Shown here in pieces: positions 52,100-60,894 of a DNA stretch of 64,000 nt. Below the pieces are notes generated by a model. It was not told where the DNA came from and did no database searches. It saw nothing but the letters and a program-made list of their open reading frames with translations. Location: the NCBI GenBank assembly GCA_039640505.1, contig CP046865.1, forward strand, positions 3,215,501 through 3,279,500, read 5' to 3'. The position numbers and the translations under genes were made by a program. Positions within the stretch are counted from its first letter, which is position 1; each line of letters opens with the position of its first letter. This DNA is from Rhodobacteraceae bacterium Araon29. Lineage in GTDB: Bacteria > Pseudomonadota > Alphaproteobacteria > Rhodobacterales > Rhodobacteraceae.

Positions 52100-54271
52100 A
52101 TGAGTCTGGCAAACATACCTTTGATTGAACTGAATAAATCAGTTTCTGCTTCATTGAGCGGAACTCATTCGCATGCAGATTCGGGGCTTGGTAACAATTT
52201 TTCAAGCCTCTTAAAGGGGCCCATTGGCTTAAAAAGTAAAACGTGGCAGGAGGCTGCTTCCCCTGATGCAGAAGATTCTCAAAAGACTGCAAAAATTACC
52301 AACCTCATCGCAAAATTAAATAGCGCTGATGTACTGGAACAGAGCGATTTACTTCTCGAAGGCTCAAAGGATTTTGGAGGCTTAGAGAACTTAATTTCTG
52401 AATTGGAGGCGCATGCTGGAGAAAATAAATATCTATTGGCAACTCATGAAAATTCCACCGTTGCCAATAACAAAGAGTTTTATGCCTTTTTGTCTCTTCT
52501 GGCAGATTTTAGGAAGCAAATTGAAAAAACTGATGATAATGAAGTCCATTTAGGCTCTACTTCAAGGAAAGGAGAATTTGATCTAAAGAATACAATTGAA
52601 GTAAATCCTCTTAATATGCCCGAACATTCGAGAACACCTGATGCAGCTTATCCAAATGAAAAATCGCAGCTGATTTCTTCAATAATCAACGTTCCAATAG
52701 AACTTCGAGCTGAACTTAAGGGTGCTGCAAATCTTGGAGCGCTGGCCCCTTCAGAACTTGGTGCGGACTTAGAATCTGGCTCTGATTTAACTACCAGCCC
52801 TACAAAATTTCAAACACCAACATTGTCACATTCTGGCCTGGACCTAGAAGCGAGTCCTAATTTATCCGCTAAGCCTATAAAATTTCAGACACCCATCTCT
52901 TCAGAACACGGTCATGGCTTAAAAGGCAACCCATCGGAAATAGTCAATGCCTTAGCTCCTGAGGAGGAACTTGGACAAAACGCTCATATTTCTGAAGCAT
53001 TAAGAGCGAAGCAAGTTAAAGAAGGTTTGATACAGAAAAGCACAGCGCATGAAGGCGATCCTGATGAACTTGGACAAAACGCTCATATTTCTGAAACATT
53101 ACGAGCGAAGCAAGTTAAAGAAGATTTGATACAAAAAAGCACAGCGCATGAAGGCAATCCTAAAGAGAAGATAGTTCCGCCTCAAACGATTACTAAGACT
53201 GAGACTAAATACCCTCTGGTTGATCGAAATGACCTTCAAGGTAAACAACAAGCTTCCTTTCCTAATCAGGAAAGCAAAACCCTGAAAACAGCAAAGCCAG
53301 GAAATGAGCCCGCCATACAAAAAGGTGAACGTCTGGGAAAGACCACAGAACAAGCCACTAAGAGAATATCTATTGGGAATGAAAATAAATCTAAAATTGA
53401 GATAGATATCAAAAATGGACCGGATATTAAGGGCTCGGTAATTGCAAATAAAGGTCCAAGTCCCGAAGATCGCCAACCCAGCCTAAACGCCACTCCTGAT
53501 CAAAACAAGTATCAAGCCTTTTCCGACAACGCTTTTCGCCTGCGTTCCTCAGAAGTGAGCAATCAGAAGAACTCTCTTAAAAGTCGTAGTGGAACAAACT
53601 TTGCAGTCGACAAGGTGGCCACCTCATTTGCAAAGGCAATAGACGCTCTAAATAGACCACAAGCGTCAAAAAATACCCTAAGCAAAGATAAATTTGGAGA
53701 GGCTTTGGTCGAAACCTACGCGCCGCGTCCGCTGTCAGTGCAAGTAAGTAACTCAACATCGAACATATCAAATTCCCCTTCACTCGAAATGCTAGAGAAA
53801 TGGGTAGATAGTCAGCTTGATTTAAACTCACGTGGTTGGGTTTCAAACTTATCAAAAAGCATGTTATCCGCACTGTCGCGGGGCCAGCAGAAATTAACGA
53901 TAACATTATCCCCAGAGTCTTTGGGGAAGTTAAACGTTACGTTTGCGAATGGGGCGAAAGGTTTAGATATACGGATAAGCGCAGAGCGCCAGGCTACAGC
54001 CGCTCTTATTGGTGATGCAGAAGCTAAACTTGTCTCCAATATTGAAGCATCTGGTCAACGGGTTGCTTCTGTGACATGCAGTTCTTCAAATTCGTTCGAA
54101 AATGCCTATAACTCTAGTCAAAATTCAAGCTCGAACGGAAACAATGAAAATTCTGATGAAAATCGAAAATCTCAAACTAGAGAGCCAGAGCAAAATGTTG
54201 AAAAGGCAGATAGTGATGAGACAGTTGGAAAATCAAACGACGATGATACAATCGTCAACATAACGATATAG
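52100..54271 (+). CDS. fliK: Flagellar hook-length control protein FliK
   Basis: The 723-residue protein is long for FliK. Its first 550 residues are low in conservation and act as the ruler. They contain a 33-residue tandem repeat (GQNAHISE-LRAKQVKE and on; DNA at 52967-53164) and a second imperfect repeat around KFQTPTLSHSGLDLEA and KFQTPISS. The C-terminal Flg_hook domain has WVSNLSKSMLSALSRGQQKL, LSPESLGKLNVTF and ALIGDAEAKLVSNIEASGQR. It measures the hook and switches the export gate. It opens a sigma-54 operon. Confidence 0.9.
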   Translation: MSLANIPLIELNKSVSASLSGTHSHADSGLGNNFSSLLKGPIGLKSKTWQEAASPDAEDSQKTAKITNLIAKLNSADVLEQSDLLLEGSKDFGGLENLISELEAHAGENKYLLATHENSTVANNKEFYAFLSLLADFRKQIEKTDDNEVHLGSTSRKGEFDLKNTIEVNPLNMPEHSRTPDAAYPNEKSQLISSIINVPIELRAELKGAANLGALAPSELGADLESGSDLTTSPTKFQTPTLSHSGLDLEASPNLSAKPIKFQTPISSEHGHGLKGNPSEIVNALAPEEELGQNAHISEALRAKQVKEGLIQKSTAHEGDPDELGQNAHISETLRAKQVKEDLIQKSTAHEGNPKEKIVPPQTITKTETKYPLVDRNDLQGKQQASFPNQESKTLKTAKPGNEPAIQKGERLGKTTEQATKRISIGNENKSKIEIDIKNGPDIKGSVIANKGPSPEDRQPSLNATPDQNKYQAFSDNAFRLRSSEVSNQKNSLKSRSGTNFAVDKVATSFAKAIDALNRPQASKNTLSKDKFGEALVETYAPRPLSVQVSNSTSNISNSPSLEMLEKWVDSQLDLNSRGWVSNLSKSMLSALSRGQQKLTITLSPESLGKLNVTFANGAKGLDIRISAERQATAALIGDAEAKLVSNIEASGQRVASVTCSSSNSFENAYNSSQNSSSNGNNENSDENRKSQTREPEQNVEKADSDETVGKSNDDDTIVNITI
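52967..53164 (+). repeat. 99-bp tandem repeat inside fliK
   Basis: Copies at 52967-53065 and 53066-53164 have the same length and differ at a handful of bases, adding one 33-residue unit to the FliK ruler region. The reading frame is kept. Confidence 0.9.
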
Positions 54272-54285
54272 TTGAGGACAAAGCT

Positions 54286-54888
54286 ATGGCAGATGAAGAA
54301 GAACCAAAGAAAAAATCTGGTTTAATTACCATTTTGATTTTTGTTGTAGCCGGTTTCGTTTTGGTCGCTGTCGGCTTAGGCGTTGGTTACCTTATTTTTG
54401 GCGGATCGAATGACACACCTCAAGACATAGCCAATGAAATCGTCACCAAGCAAAATGGTGAAGATGGTTCCGGTTCAGAAGATGAGGACTGTGAGAAAGA
54501 TGAGGAAGGAAAGTGTATCGAAGAGACTGATCCCGAAAAGATCTCAAAAGAAACTCCAAAAGCTGAAGTCTTTCAAACTCTTTACTACGAAATACCTGGT
54601 AGTTTGACGACCAACCTCAAAGGTTCAAGACGTTTTTTGCAGATATCAGTGGGCGTCTCAACCAAATATGACCAGAAAATTCTGGACAATGTCGAGTCTC
54701 ACCTACCCTCTTTAAAGGCTGTAATCCTTGCTGCACTTAGCGACTATACAGAGGAGCAAGTTACTGGTCGGGAAGCGCGTAAATTACTAGCGGACGATAT
54801 AAGGGATGTGATGAACGTTAAACTAGAAGAACTCGAAGGTTTTGGTGGTGTCGAAGAGGTTCTACTCACTTCCTACGTAATGCAGTGA
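54286..54888 (+). CDS. fliL: Flagellar stator-associated protein FliL
   Basis: The 200-residue protein has one membrane segment (LITILIFVVAGFVLVAVGLGVG, about 14-36). A long, very acidic periplasmic linker (about 55-95) contains two cysteines (CEKDEEGKC). The C-terminal FliL domain follows (FQTLYYEIPGSLTTNLKGSR, FLQISVGVSTKY). FliL stabilises stators and raises torque; it also contacts FlgT and MotB in R. sphaeroides. It follows fliK by 14 bases. Confidence 0.88.
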   Translation: MADEEEPKKKSGLITILIFVVAGFVLVAVGLGVGYLIFGGSNDTPQDIANEIVTKQNGEDGSGSEDEDCEKDEEGKCIEETDPEKISKETPKAEVFQTLYYEIPGSLTTNLKGSRRFLQISVGVSTKYDQKILDNVESHLPSLKAVILAALSDYTEEQVTGREARKLLADDIRDVMNVKLEELEGFGGVEEVLLTSYVMQ

Positions 54889-54897
54889 GATAAGTCT

Positions 54898-55887
54898 ATG
54901 TCAACAACATCCAAGTTGTCGAAAACCGAAGTCGATGCTCTGATCGCTGGACTTGATGGGGCTGAAACGCTTGACGGCAACGTAGACGGTTTATCTTCTG
55001 ACAAAAAAGTCCGAGACTTCAAGTTTGGCTCGGACGATTTGTCTCTTTTGGGTGACTATTATGCGCTTCGTGTAATCAACGAGCGTTTTGCACGATTTGC
55101 CAGAACGGTTTTTCAGCCCATGCTAAGAGTTCAACCACGCATAACCGCTATGAACCCAACTGTTAAAACTTTCGAGGAATATAGCTTTTCATCGGAAGCT
55201 TTCATGAGCTTAACGCTGGCACGTATAGAAATATTGCGTGGAAATCTAATGATGGTGATTTCGCCTGACTTAATTTCAAAACTTACAAATGCCTATTACG
55301 GCGGTAATCTAGCAATCTCAAAATCAGCAAGACGAACAGAATTCACTTCTACGGAAGATCGAATTATTGAAATTATAACGGATGGTTTGATTGAGGCATT
55401 GGATATAGCTTGGAGCGATCTGATAAAGCTTGAATTTTCCGACATTAGCCGTGAAGAGAATTTACAGTTTGCATCCTTTGTAGAAGATACAGAACAAGTG
55501 ATTTGTTGTGCCTTTGAGATCCAGTTACCCGGATCAGAACCCGCTTCATTTGATGTCATCTACCCTTTACAAACCCTAAAACCAATTGCTGCACAATTGC
55601 GGTCAAGGATGCAGACAGACAGCGTTGATAGTCTATCCTGGACAGATCGCCTTCAACAGGCAGTGTTTAATATACCGCTGACATGCACGGCGCGTTTGAC
55701 CACTGTCGATAGCAAAATGTCAGATGTATTACAGTACAAGAACAATGACATAGTACCAATTCAAATAACTGGACCGCTTGATCTGGTTGTTGAAAACCGT
55801 GAATTTTTCGAAGCAGAACTTGGTGATTTAGGTGGGACAATCGCAATCAGCTTGCTCCAACCAAATCGTGAAACAGAGAAAACCTAA
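54898..55887 (+). CDS. fliM: Flagellar motor switch protein FliM
   Basis: The 329-residue protein has a short N-terminal stretch LSKTEVDALIAGLD, the conserved CheY-binding end, then RVINERFARFARTVFQPMLR, EYSFSSEAFMSLTL and AYYGG. The C-terminal part is SpoA-like (FNIPLTCTARLTT, GDIVPIQI-like NNDIVPIQITGPLDL). It forms most of the C ring and receives chemotaxis signals. It is followed by fliN after ten bases. Confidence 0.92.
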   Translation: MSTTSKLSKTEVDALIAGLDGAETLDGNVDGLSSDKKVRDFKFGSDDLSLLGDYYALRVINERFARFARTVFQPMLRVQPRITAMNPTVKTFEEYSFSSEAFMSLTLARIEILRGNLMMVISPDLISKLTNAYYGGNLAISKSARRTEFTSTEDRIIEIITDGLIEALDIAWSDLIKLEFSDISREENLQFASFVEDTEQVICCAFEIQLPGSEPASFDVIYPLQTLKPIAAQLRSRMQTDSVDSLSWTDRLQQAVFNIPLTCTARLTTVDSKMSDVLQYKNNDIVPIQITGPLDLVVENREFFEAELGDLGGTIAISLLQPNRETEKT

Positions 55888-55897
55888 GGGAAAAGCT

Positions 55898-56248
55898 ATG
55901 AGCGAAACAGAGATAAATCCCGACGAAGTCAATGATCTTCATGAAGCGGCCAAACCCAGCAACGCAAAGGGCGGCACCAGCCAGATTAGCGGCGAAAAAA
56001 TGAAAATTCTTGAAAATATTGAAGTTACACTTTCAATAGAAGTTGGCCGGACGGAAATGACTATACGCGACCTTTTAAGGTTAAATGAGGGGTCAGTGAT
56101 CGAATTAGACCGACTAGCCGGAGAGCCATTGGACCTATTTGTGAATGGTGCGATAATTGCGAAGGGTGAAGTCGTAATGGTTGGGGAAAGATATGGAATC
56201 CGACTGACAGACATAGTAGATCCAGAAGAAAGAGCAGAGTCAGTTTAA
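55898..56248 (+). CDS. fliN: Flagellar motor switch protein FliN
   Basis: From ATG 55898 the protein is 116 residues, ending in the SpoA fold: NIEVTLSIEVGRTEMTIRDL, LNEGSVIELDRLAGEPLDLF and VNGAIIAKGEVVMVGERYGI. FliN completes the C ring. AAGGGAAA precedes the ATG; the longer open frame (from 55832) overlaps fliM and is not used. It is the last gene of the fliK operon. Confidence 0.92.
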   Translation: MSETEINPDEVNDLHEAAKPSNAKGGTSQISGEKMKILENIEVTLSIEVGRTEMTIRDLLRLNEGSVIELDRLAGEPLDLFVNGAIIAKGEVVMVGERYGIRLTDIVDPEERAESV

Positions 56249-56251
56249 TCA

Positions 56252-56266
56252 TGGCATGATTTTTGC
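56252..56266 (+). promoter_or_regulatory. Sigma-54 promoter of fliO-fliPQR-flhB
   Basis: TGGCATGATTTTTGC: GG and GC ten bases apart, one mismatch from consensus. It begins four bases after the fliN stop, and the start near 56277 is 15 bases before fliO. It makes the export-gate genes independent of fliKLMN. Confidence 0.82.
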
Positions 56267-56291
56267 CTTCCTCTAATTAGGAGGCAAGCCA

Positions 56292-56582
56292 ATGAACGCT
56301 TTTGATGACATAAATCAAAAAATAATAATAGTCGTCGCGTTCACGGCAGTATTTTTGCTGCTTTGGTTATTTGTAAAGAATAGGTTTTCAGAAAAGATAC
56401 AAACCGGCAATCAATCGAGAGTTACTCATATTGAGAGCCGCCGTTTGGCGCATTCAAATATTGTGTCACTTTTTGAAGTCAACCAAAAAACGATTTTAAT
56501 CCTTCAAGGTAAACATGGTGCAACTGCTTTAGACATTACAAATAAAGTAACTGAAGAGGATGAAAATGATGCTATCCTCTAA
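56292..56582 (+). CDS. fliO: Flagellar export assembly protein FliO
   Basis: The 96-residue protein has one membrane segment (IIIVVAFTAVFLLLWLFVK) and a small cytoplasmic domain with RRLAHSNIVSLFEVNQKTIL. It chaperones assembly of FliP into the gate. AGGAGG precedes it. FliP begins inside its end by 17 bases. Confidence 0.8.
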   Translation: MNAFDDINQKIIIVVAFTAVFLLLWLFVKNRFSEKIQTGNQSRVTHIESRRLAHSNIVSLFEVNQKTILILQGKHGATALDITNKVTEEDENDAIL

Positions 56583-57366
56583 AGTGTTTGACCAAGAAAA
56601 ATGGTATAAAGTTGGAATTTGTCTCTTCTTGGCAGCGATACTTACATTTTTAAACGCTAACTTTGTTTCAGCTCAACAAGCCCCAGTAGTTGGCCTGCCA
56701 GCATTATCTGTCGCCGAAGATCAGGACGGAACCCAACAATATTCGCTGTCTTTGCAATTGCTTGCCTTAATGTCAGCAATAACACTGCTACCCAGCCTGC
56801 TTCTTGGCGCTACAGCATTTACCAGGATCATCATTGTTTTATCTATCTTAAGACAGGCTATGGGTACTCAGCAAACACCTCCTAACCAAGTTTTGGTTTC
56901 TATTGCCCTGTTTTTGACAATTTTCATAATGTACCCAACCTTGGATAATATCTATATTGTATCAGTATCGCCCTATCTGGACGGACAAGTTGGAATATTA
57001 ACTGCAATCAACTCAGCGGCTGAGATTCTCAAAGAATTTCTGGTTCTCAATACGCGCGAAGCAGAATTGGCTATGTTTGCGGAACTTGCAGGTGACCAAC
57101 CCTATGCTTCCAATCAAGACGTGCCATTTAGAGTTTTGATGCCTGCCTTTATCACATCAGAGCTTAAAACCGCATTCCAAATCGGGTTTTTATTATTTTT
57201 GCCCTTTTTGGTTATCGATATGGTCATTGCCTCAATCCTTATGTCTTTGGGCATGATGATGCTGAGCCCAATGCTGATCTCACTACCATTTAAATTATTG
57301 CTTTTCGTGCTTGTCGATGGCTGGGCAATGACAATTGGTTCAATTTCTTCAACGTATCTAAACTGA
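56566..57366 (+). CDS. fliP: Flagellar export gate protein FliP
   Basis: From ATG 56566 the protein is 266 residues with a signal peptide (VGICLFLAAILTFLNANFVSA, then QQAP) and the FliP core LLPSLLLGATAFTRIIIVLS, LRQAMGTQQTPPNQVLVSIA and a C-terminal LGMMMLSPMLISLPFKLLLF. It forms five subunits of the FliPQR pore. GAAGAGG upstream supports 56566 over the ATGs at 56560 and 56569. It overlaps fliO and is followed by fliQ after eight bases. Confidence 0.94.
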   Translation: MMLSSKVFDQEKWYKVGICLFLAAILTFLNANFVSAQQAPVVGLPALSVAEDQDGTQQYSLSLQLLALMSAITLLPSLLLGATAFTRIIIVLSILRQAMGTQQTPPNQVLVSIALFLTIFIMYPTLDNIYIVSVSPYLDGQVGILTAINSAAEILKEFLVLNTREAELAMFAELAGDQPYASNQDVPFRVLMPAFITSELKTAFQIGFLLFLPFLVIDMVIASILMSLGMMMLSPMLISLPFKLLLFVLVDGWAMTIGSISSTYLN

Positions 57367-57374
57367 GGGTTTCA

Positions 57375-57641
57375 ATGGAATTTGATGCAAATATTGAACA
57401 CATAAGGCTCGCTTTTTGGAATGTCGTAATGGCGGCCGGACCTATTTTGGGAATTGCTTTAGCGATTGGTTTGGTGATTGGGATTATCCAAGCTGCAACC
57501 TCAATTAATGAAATGACGCTCAGTTTCGTACCAAAACTGGTATTTGTTCTAGGCGGTTTTGCCTTGCTATCTGGCTTCATGATGACACGTCTTGCTGATT
57601 ACTTTTCATTTATTTTCGACACAATAAGTGGCATGGGGTGA
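57375..57641 (+). CDS. fliQ: Flagellar export gate protein FliQ
   Basis: The 88-residue protein has two membrane helices with the FliQ pattern AAGPILGIALAIGLVIGIIQ, AATSINEMTLSFVPKLVFVL. Four copies join FliP and FliR. Its stop is one base before fliR. Confidence 0.94.
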   Translation: MEFDANIEHIRLAFWNVVMAAGPILGIALAIGLVIGIIQAATSINEMTLSFVPKLVFVLGGFALLSGFMMTRLADYFSFIFDTISGMG

Positions 57642-57642
57642 C

Positions 57643-58467
57643 ATGGGTAACCTCCTGCTCGATCAAGCTAGCGGAATTCCGGGGCTCAGCCTGCAAAATC
57701 TGGTTGAGCAACTTTCGATTTTCTTTCTCAGCTCGATTAGAATTGGTGCATTTTTAATCTCCTCGCCATTTTTCGGGGCACAATCAATTCCTCTTCAAGT
57801 TAGGATTATCACAAGTATACTTTTGGGCTTTGCCTTCCATAGCCAGTTTGCATCCATACAAATTTCTAATTTCGACAATCTGGACTTAGTTCGGGTTATT
57901 TTTGCAGAAATCCTGATTGGATTAGTGGTAGGTTTGTTTGTTAGTATTCTATTTGCTTCTGTTGCTCTGGCTGGAGAGAAAATAGCAACCTCAGGTGGAT
58001 TAGGATTTGCGGCTCAAATAGATCCAAATTCAGGTGGCCAGACACCCGTAATAAGCAATATTCTTACACTTTTTTTGATTGTAATCTTTTTGTCTATTGA
58101 TGGTCACCTGGCACTCATCCGCGCAATTCACTTCAGTTATGAAATTTTGCCTATGGGGATTTCATTAGACTTGCGAAATGCAAGTAAATTTGGCGTAGAC
58201 GCAGCCGGGGCAATGTTTGAAATCGCAACCGTAATTATGTTGCCAATCGTTATTTTACTGTTGATGACTAATTTTACAGTCGGGGTTGTGACGAGATCCG
58301 CCCCACAATTAAACTTATTTTCATTTGGCTTCCCAATTACACTTCTTGTTGTGTTTTTAGGGCTCTATGCATCTGCAACACCTCTTGGCTACGCTATGGA
58401 AGAACTGGTGGAGTTTTCACTTTCATTCGTCGATCAATTTTTTGAAAGCATCAGCAATGGCCAGTGA
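57643..58467 (+). CDS. fliR: Flagellar export gate protein FliR
   Basis: From ATG 57643 the protein is 274 residues with six membrane segments and FliR blocks FFLSSIRIGAFLISSPFFGA, FAEILIGLVVGLFVSILFAS, GLGFAAQIDPNSGGQTPVIS and LFSFGFPITLLVVFLGLY. One copy closes the export pore. GGGGTG precedes it. It overlaps flhB by 11 bases. Confidence 0.94.
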   Translation: MGNLLLDQASGIPGLSLQNLVEQLSIFFLSSIRIGAFLISSPFFGAQSIPLQVRIITSILLGFAFHSQFASIQISNFDNLDLVRVIFAEILIGLVVGLFVSILFASVALAGEKIATSGGLGFAAQIDPNSGGQTPVISNILTLFLIVIFLSIDGHLALIRAIHFSYEILPMGISLDLRNASKFGVDAAGAMFEIATVIMLPIVILLLMTNFTVGVVTRSAPQLNLFSFGFPITLLVVFLGLYASATPLGYAMEELVEFSLSFVDQFFESISNGQ

Positions 58468-59605
58468 AAATAGCGCTCAGGAAAAAACAGAAGACCCCAC
58501 ACCAAAACGGCTGGAAAAGGCATTTGAAGACGGCCAGGTTTTAAGCTCTAAAGAACTCTTTGTCTTTTCAACTCTCTTTACAGGTCTAATATTATACTTT
58601 TTCTCAGTCGAATCTGCAGGCCAAATACTCGGAGAATGGGGCGGATTTTTTACCTTTAACATGAGTGAATTTGAAGGTGAATTAACCCGGCTCAGCTATC
58701 AGGCTGTAAGATATATTTTATTTTATGGCTTATTGTTTGGAGTTCCGCTCTTTGTCATAGTCCTGTTCACTCAAGGGGCGCTGGCAGGACGCATAAATTT
58801 TGCACCTAAAGCTTTAGAATTCAAAGGTTCTCGGATAGATCCGTTGAAGGGACTTAAGCGCATGTTTTCTCTTAAGTCGCTGGTGGAGCTTGTGAAAAGT
58901 ATTCTAAAGGTCATCTTCTTGATCGGTTCAGCTGCATTTATTATTAACAGCCAAATATCAACACTTCTGACCGCATCCGATAGCAATATAATTCACGGGG
59001 TATCGCGAGCGCACAGTCTCTTTATTAGCTTGTTTATCGCATTGCTCATTGTTCTCGTATTGATTGCCCTCATCGATGTTATTTGGCAACGATATCAACA
59101 TATTGAACAGTTAAAAATGAGCCTTCAGGATGTAAAAGACGAAAATAAACAAACCGAAGGCTCACCCGAAGTAAAAGCCAAAATACGCCGCTTACAAATG
59201 GCATCTGCCGCTCAAGCCGCGCGGCAAAGGTCTGCACTCGAAGATGTTCCACAAGCAACAGCAATCATTACCAACCCCACTCACTTTGCTGTGGCTTTAA
59301 AATATGATGTGGGTGAACGCGGCGCACCGGTAATCCTTGCAATGGGCCGGGGGAAATTAGCTGAAGACATAATTGAAATTGGATCAAGAGAGAATATCGC
59401 AATATTCCAAAGCCCGTTTCTTGCTCGTGCTTTGTTTTTTACTGGCGATATTGGTCAGGAAATTAGCGAAGAATTATTTAATGCTGTTGCGGCAGTTTTG
59501 GCCTTTATCTTTAGATTGGCCAATGGAGAAGACGTGGCTGCACCAGAAATTGAAATTCCGGAAAACCTAAAGTTCACTGAGACAGGAGCCCTTCACAATG
59601 CCTAG
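58457..59605 (+). CDS. flhB: Flagellar export switch protein FlhB
   Basis: From ATG 58457 the protein is 382 residues with EKTEDPTPKRLEKAFEDGQV, four membrane segments and a cytoplasmic domain with the self-cleaving NPTH (AIITNPTHFAVALKYD). It changes export specificity from hook to filament parts after cleavage, in concert with FliK. It overlaps fliR and the next small gene (59598) by eight bases. Confidence 0.95.
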   Translation: MASENSAQEKTEDPTPKRLEKAFEDGQVLSSKELFVFSTLFTGLILYFFSVESAGQILGEWGGFFTFNMSEFEGELTRLSYQAVRYILFYGLLFGVPLFVIVLFTQGALAGRINFAPKALEFKGSRIDPLKGLKRMFSLKSLVELVKSILKVIFLIGSAAFIINSQISTLLTASDSNIIHGVSRAHSLFISLFIALLIVLVLIALIDVIWQRYQHIEQLKMSLQDVKDENKQTEGSPEVKAKIRRLQMASAAQAARQRSALEDVPQATAIITNPTHFAVALKYDVGERGAPVILAMGRGKLAEDIIEIGSRENIAIFQSPFLARALFFTGDIGQEISEELFNAVAAVLAFIFRLANGEDVAAPEIEIPENLKFTETGALHNA

Positions 59606-59858
59606 GATCACGTATAAAAAGTCAATCAGCATGGGAGAAGCCATAAGTTCTTTATGCTTCTTTTTTGTTGGAGTTATTTGGCTTTCCCACGGAGTAGACT
59701 TTTTTGAAACTGGAAATTTATGGCGAGCGTTTGGTTTATTTTTGTGTGCAATCATCAGTTTTGCTGCATGCCTGCGCTTTGTTATACAAAACTTCGTGTT
59801 CAACTTAATGGTTACGATTGATGCCAAAAGACAAAAAAATCAACGTAACGTGCAATGA
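59598..59858 (+). CDS. Small membrane protein in the flhB operon, unknown
   Basis: The 86-residue protein has two membrane segments (AISSLCFFFVGVIWLSHGVDF and AFGLFLCAIISFAACLRFVI). Eight bases at its start overlap the flhB stop, and 38 bases at its end overlap the next gene. Such tight packing points to translational coupling and a real gene. I do not recognise it. Confidence 0.65.
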   Translation: MPRITYKKSISMGEAISSLCFFFVGVIWLSHGVDFFETGNLWRAFGLFLCAIISFAACLRFVIQNFVFNLMVTIDAKRQKNQRNVQ

Positions 59859-60024
59859 GTGCAAATTTTTCTACATTACCCATGAAACACGAAATCCGTG
59901 GGGGTGTAGGCATTTTGGATTTAAATCTGCAATAATACCAGCTCAGGCCGTTTTCCGAACAAGTGGCACGAATTGTGCTTATAAAATACCAAAGAGTACG
60001 GCAAAAAACAAAAGAGGACTTTAG
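59821..60024 (+). CDS. Small four-cysteine protein, probable metal binder
   Basis: The 67-residue protein has Cys in VTCNECKFFYITHETRNPWG, then CRHFGFKSAI and SGTNC: four cysteines in a C-x2-C...C...C order. I recall this pattern (GC-FGFKS) from small conserved proteins sometimes mislabelled uracil-DNA glycosylase. It probably binds zinc or iron. It lies in the flhB operon, overlapping the gene before by 38 bases and three bases from the gene after. A flagellar role is implied only by position. Confidence 0.6.
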   Translation: MPKDKKINVTCNECKFFYITHETRNPWGCRHFGFKSAIIPAQAVFRTSGTNCAYKIPKSTAKNKRGL

Positions 60025-60027
60025 CTG

Positions 60028-60864
60028 ATGACAGGTGATCGTTCTGCGACAACGGCTGATGTTGAAAAGAGCATTCAAATCGCTTTGGATGCAGCCGATG
60101 CGGCCATGGATGTTACGTCGGAATACGCTAAGGTTGCGCAACAAATTAAAAAATCCACACTTAAACTTTCAGGAATAGAAAAGCTTGGCAGAACCAGTAT
60201 GATTATAGGGTTTGTCGCCAGTTTAGGTGCTGTCGCGCTTTCAATAGTAATATTCATGCAAGCTTCATCGCAATTGAAGCTTTTAACTGCGACAAACACA
60301 GAGCTTTTGACTGTCTTTGTGGAAAATGTGGATAATCTAAACGTTAGTATTAACAAGTTAGAGCCTGCATTGACAGAGCTTTCTCAATTAAGAAATTCTG
60401 TAGAAACCTCTAACGCGGCCCTGGTTTCTATAAGCGAAAAGTCCGATGTCCTATCTGTCGAAATCGCCACAGCAATTGCTGAAATGAACACTTTAAAACC
60501 AATGTTAGATGCAAGCATTTTGGACATGTATGAGAAGACATCCATCATGAACTCTGAATTGACCCTTTCATTTGCAGAGATGACAAATGAAGAATTCAAG
60601 GCGCAGAATATGATCATGGGGAACTTCACAAAGTCTGTTATTTCCGCGCTCCAAACCATTTCCGATACTTCTTCTGATATCAAAGATCAGCGCGAAGCAC
60701 TTCAATCCCTTCAGGATGTCAATGCAGAACTTTCCGCTCGGATTTCTAATCTTGATAAGAGTTTAGCTGCAGCGAAGCGTAGCGCTGCTCAGGCAAAAGC
60801 CAGAGCGAATGCGAATGCAAAAGCTGCTCAAGATAAATCAGAAGATGTTATCAAGTTTCCATAG
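60028..60864 (+). CDS. Single-span coiled-coil protein, MotF candidate
   Basis: The 278-residue protein has a cytoplasmic N terminus of about 55 residues, one membrane segment (SMIIGFVASLGAVALSIVIF, about 57-76) and a long periplasmic helical coiled coil ending in an Ala/Lys-rich tail. R. sphaeroides MotF (RSP_0067) is a one-span protein with a large periplasmic part, needed for rotation and encoded between flhB and rpoN2. The same layout and place here make this the best MotF candidate, by inference. It is the third gene after flhB. Confidence 0.65.
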   Translation: MTGDRSATTADVEKSIQIALDAADAAMDVTSEYAKVAQQIKKSTLKLSGIEKLGRTSMIIGFVASLGAVALSIVIFMQASSQLKLLTATNTELLTVFVENVDNLNVSINKLEPALTELSQLRNSVETSNAALVSISEKSDVLSVEIATAIAEMNTLKPMLDASILDMYEKTSIMNSELTLSFAEMTNEEFKAQNMIMGNFTKSVISALQTISDTSSDIKDQREALQSLQDVNAELSARISNLDKSLAAAKRSAAQAKARANANAKAAQDKSEDVIKFP

Positions 60865-60894
60865 CCCTGAATTTCTAGAGAAGCGTGAAGTGTA

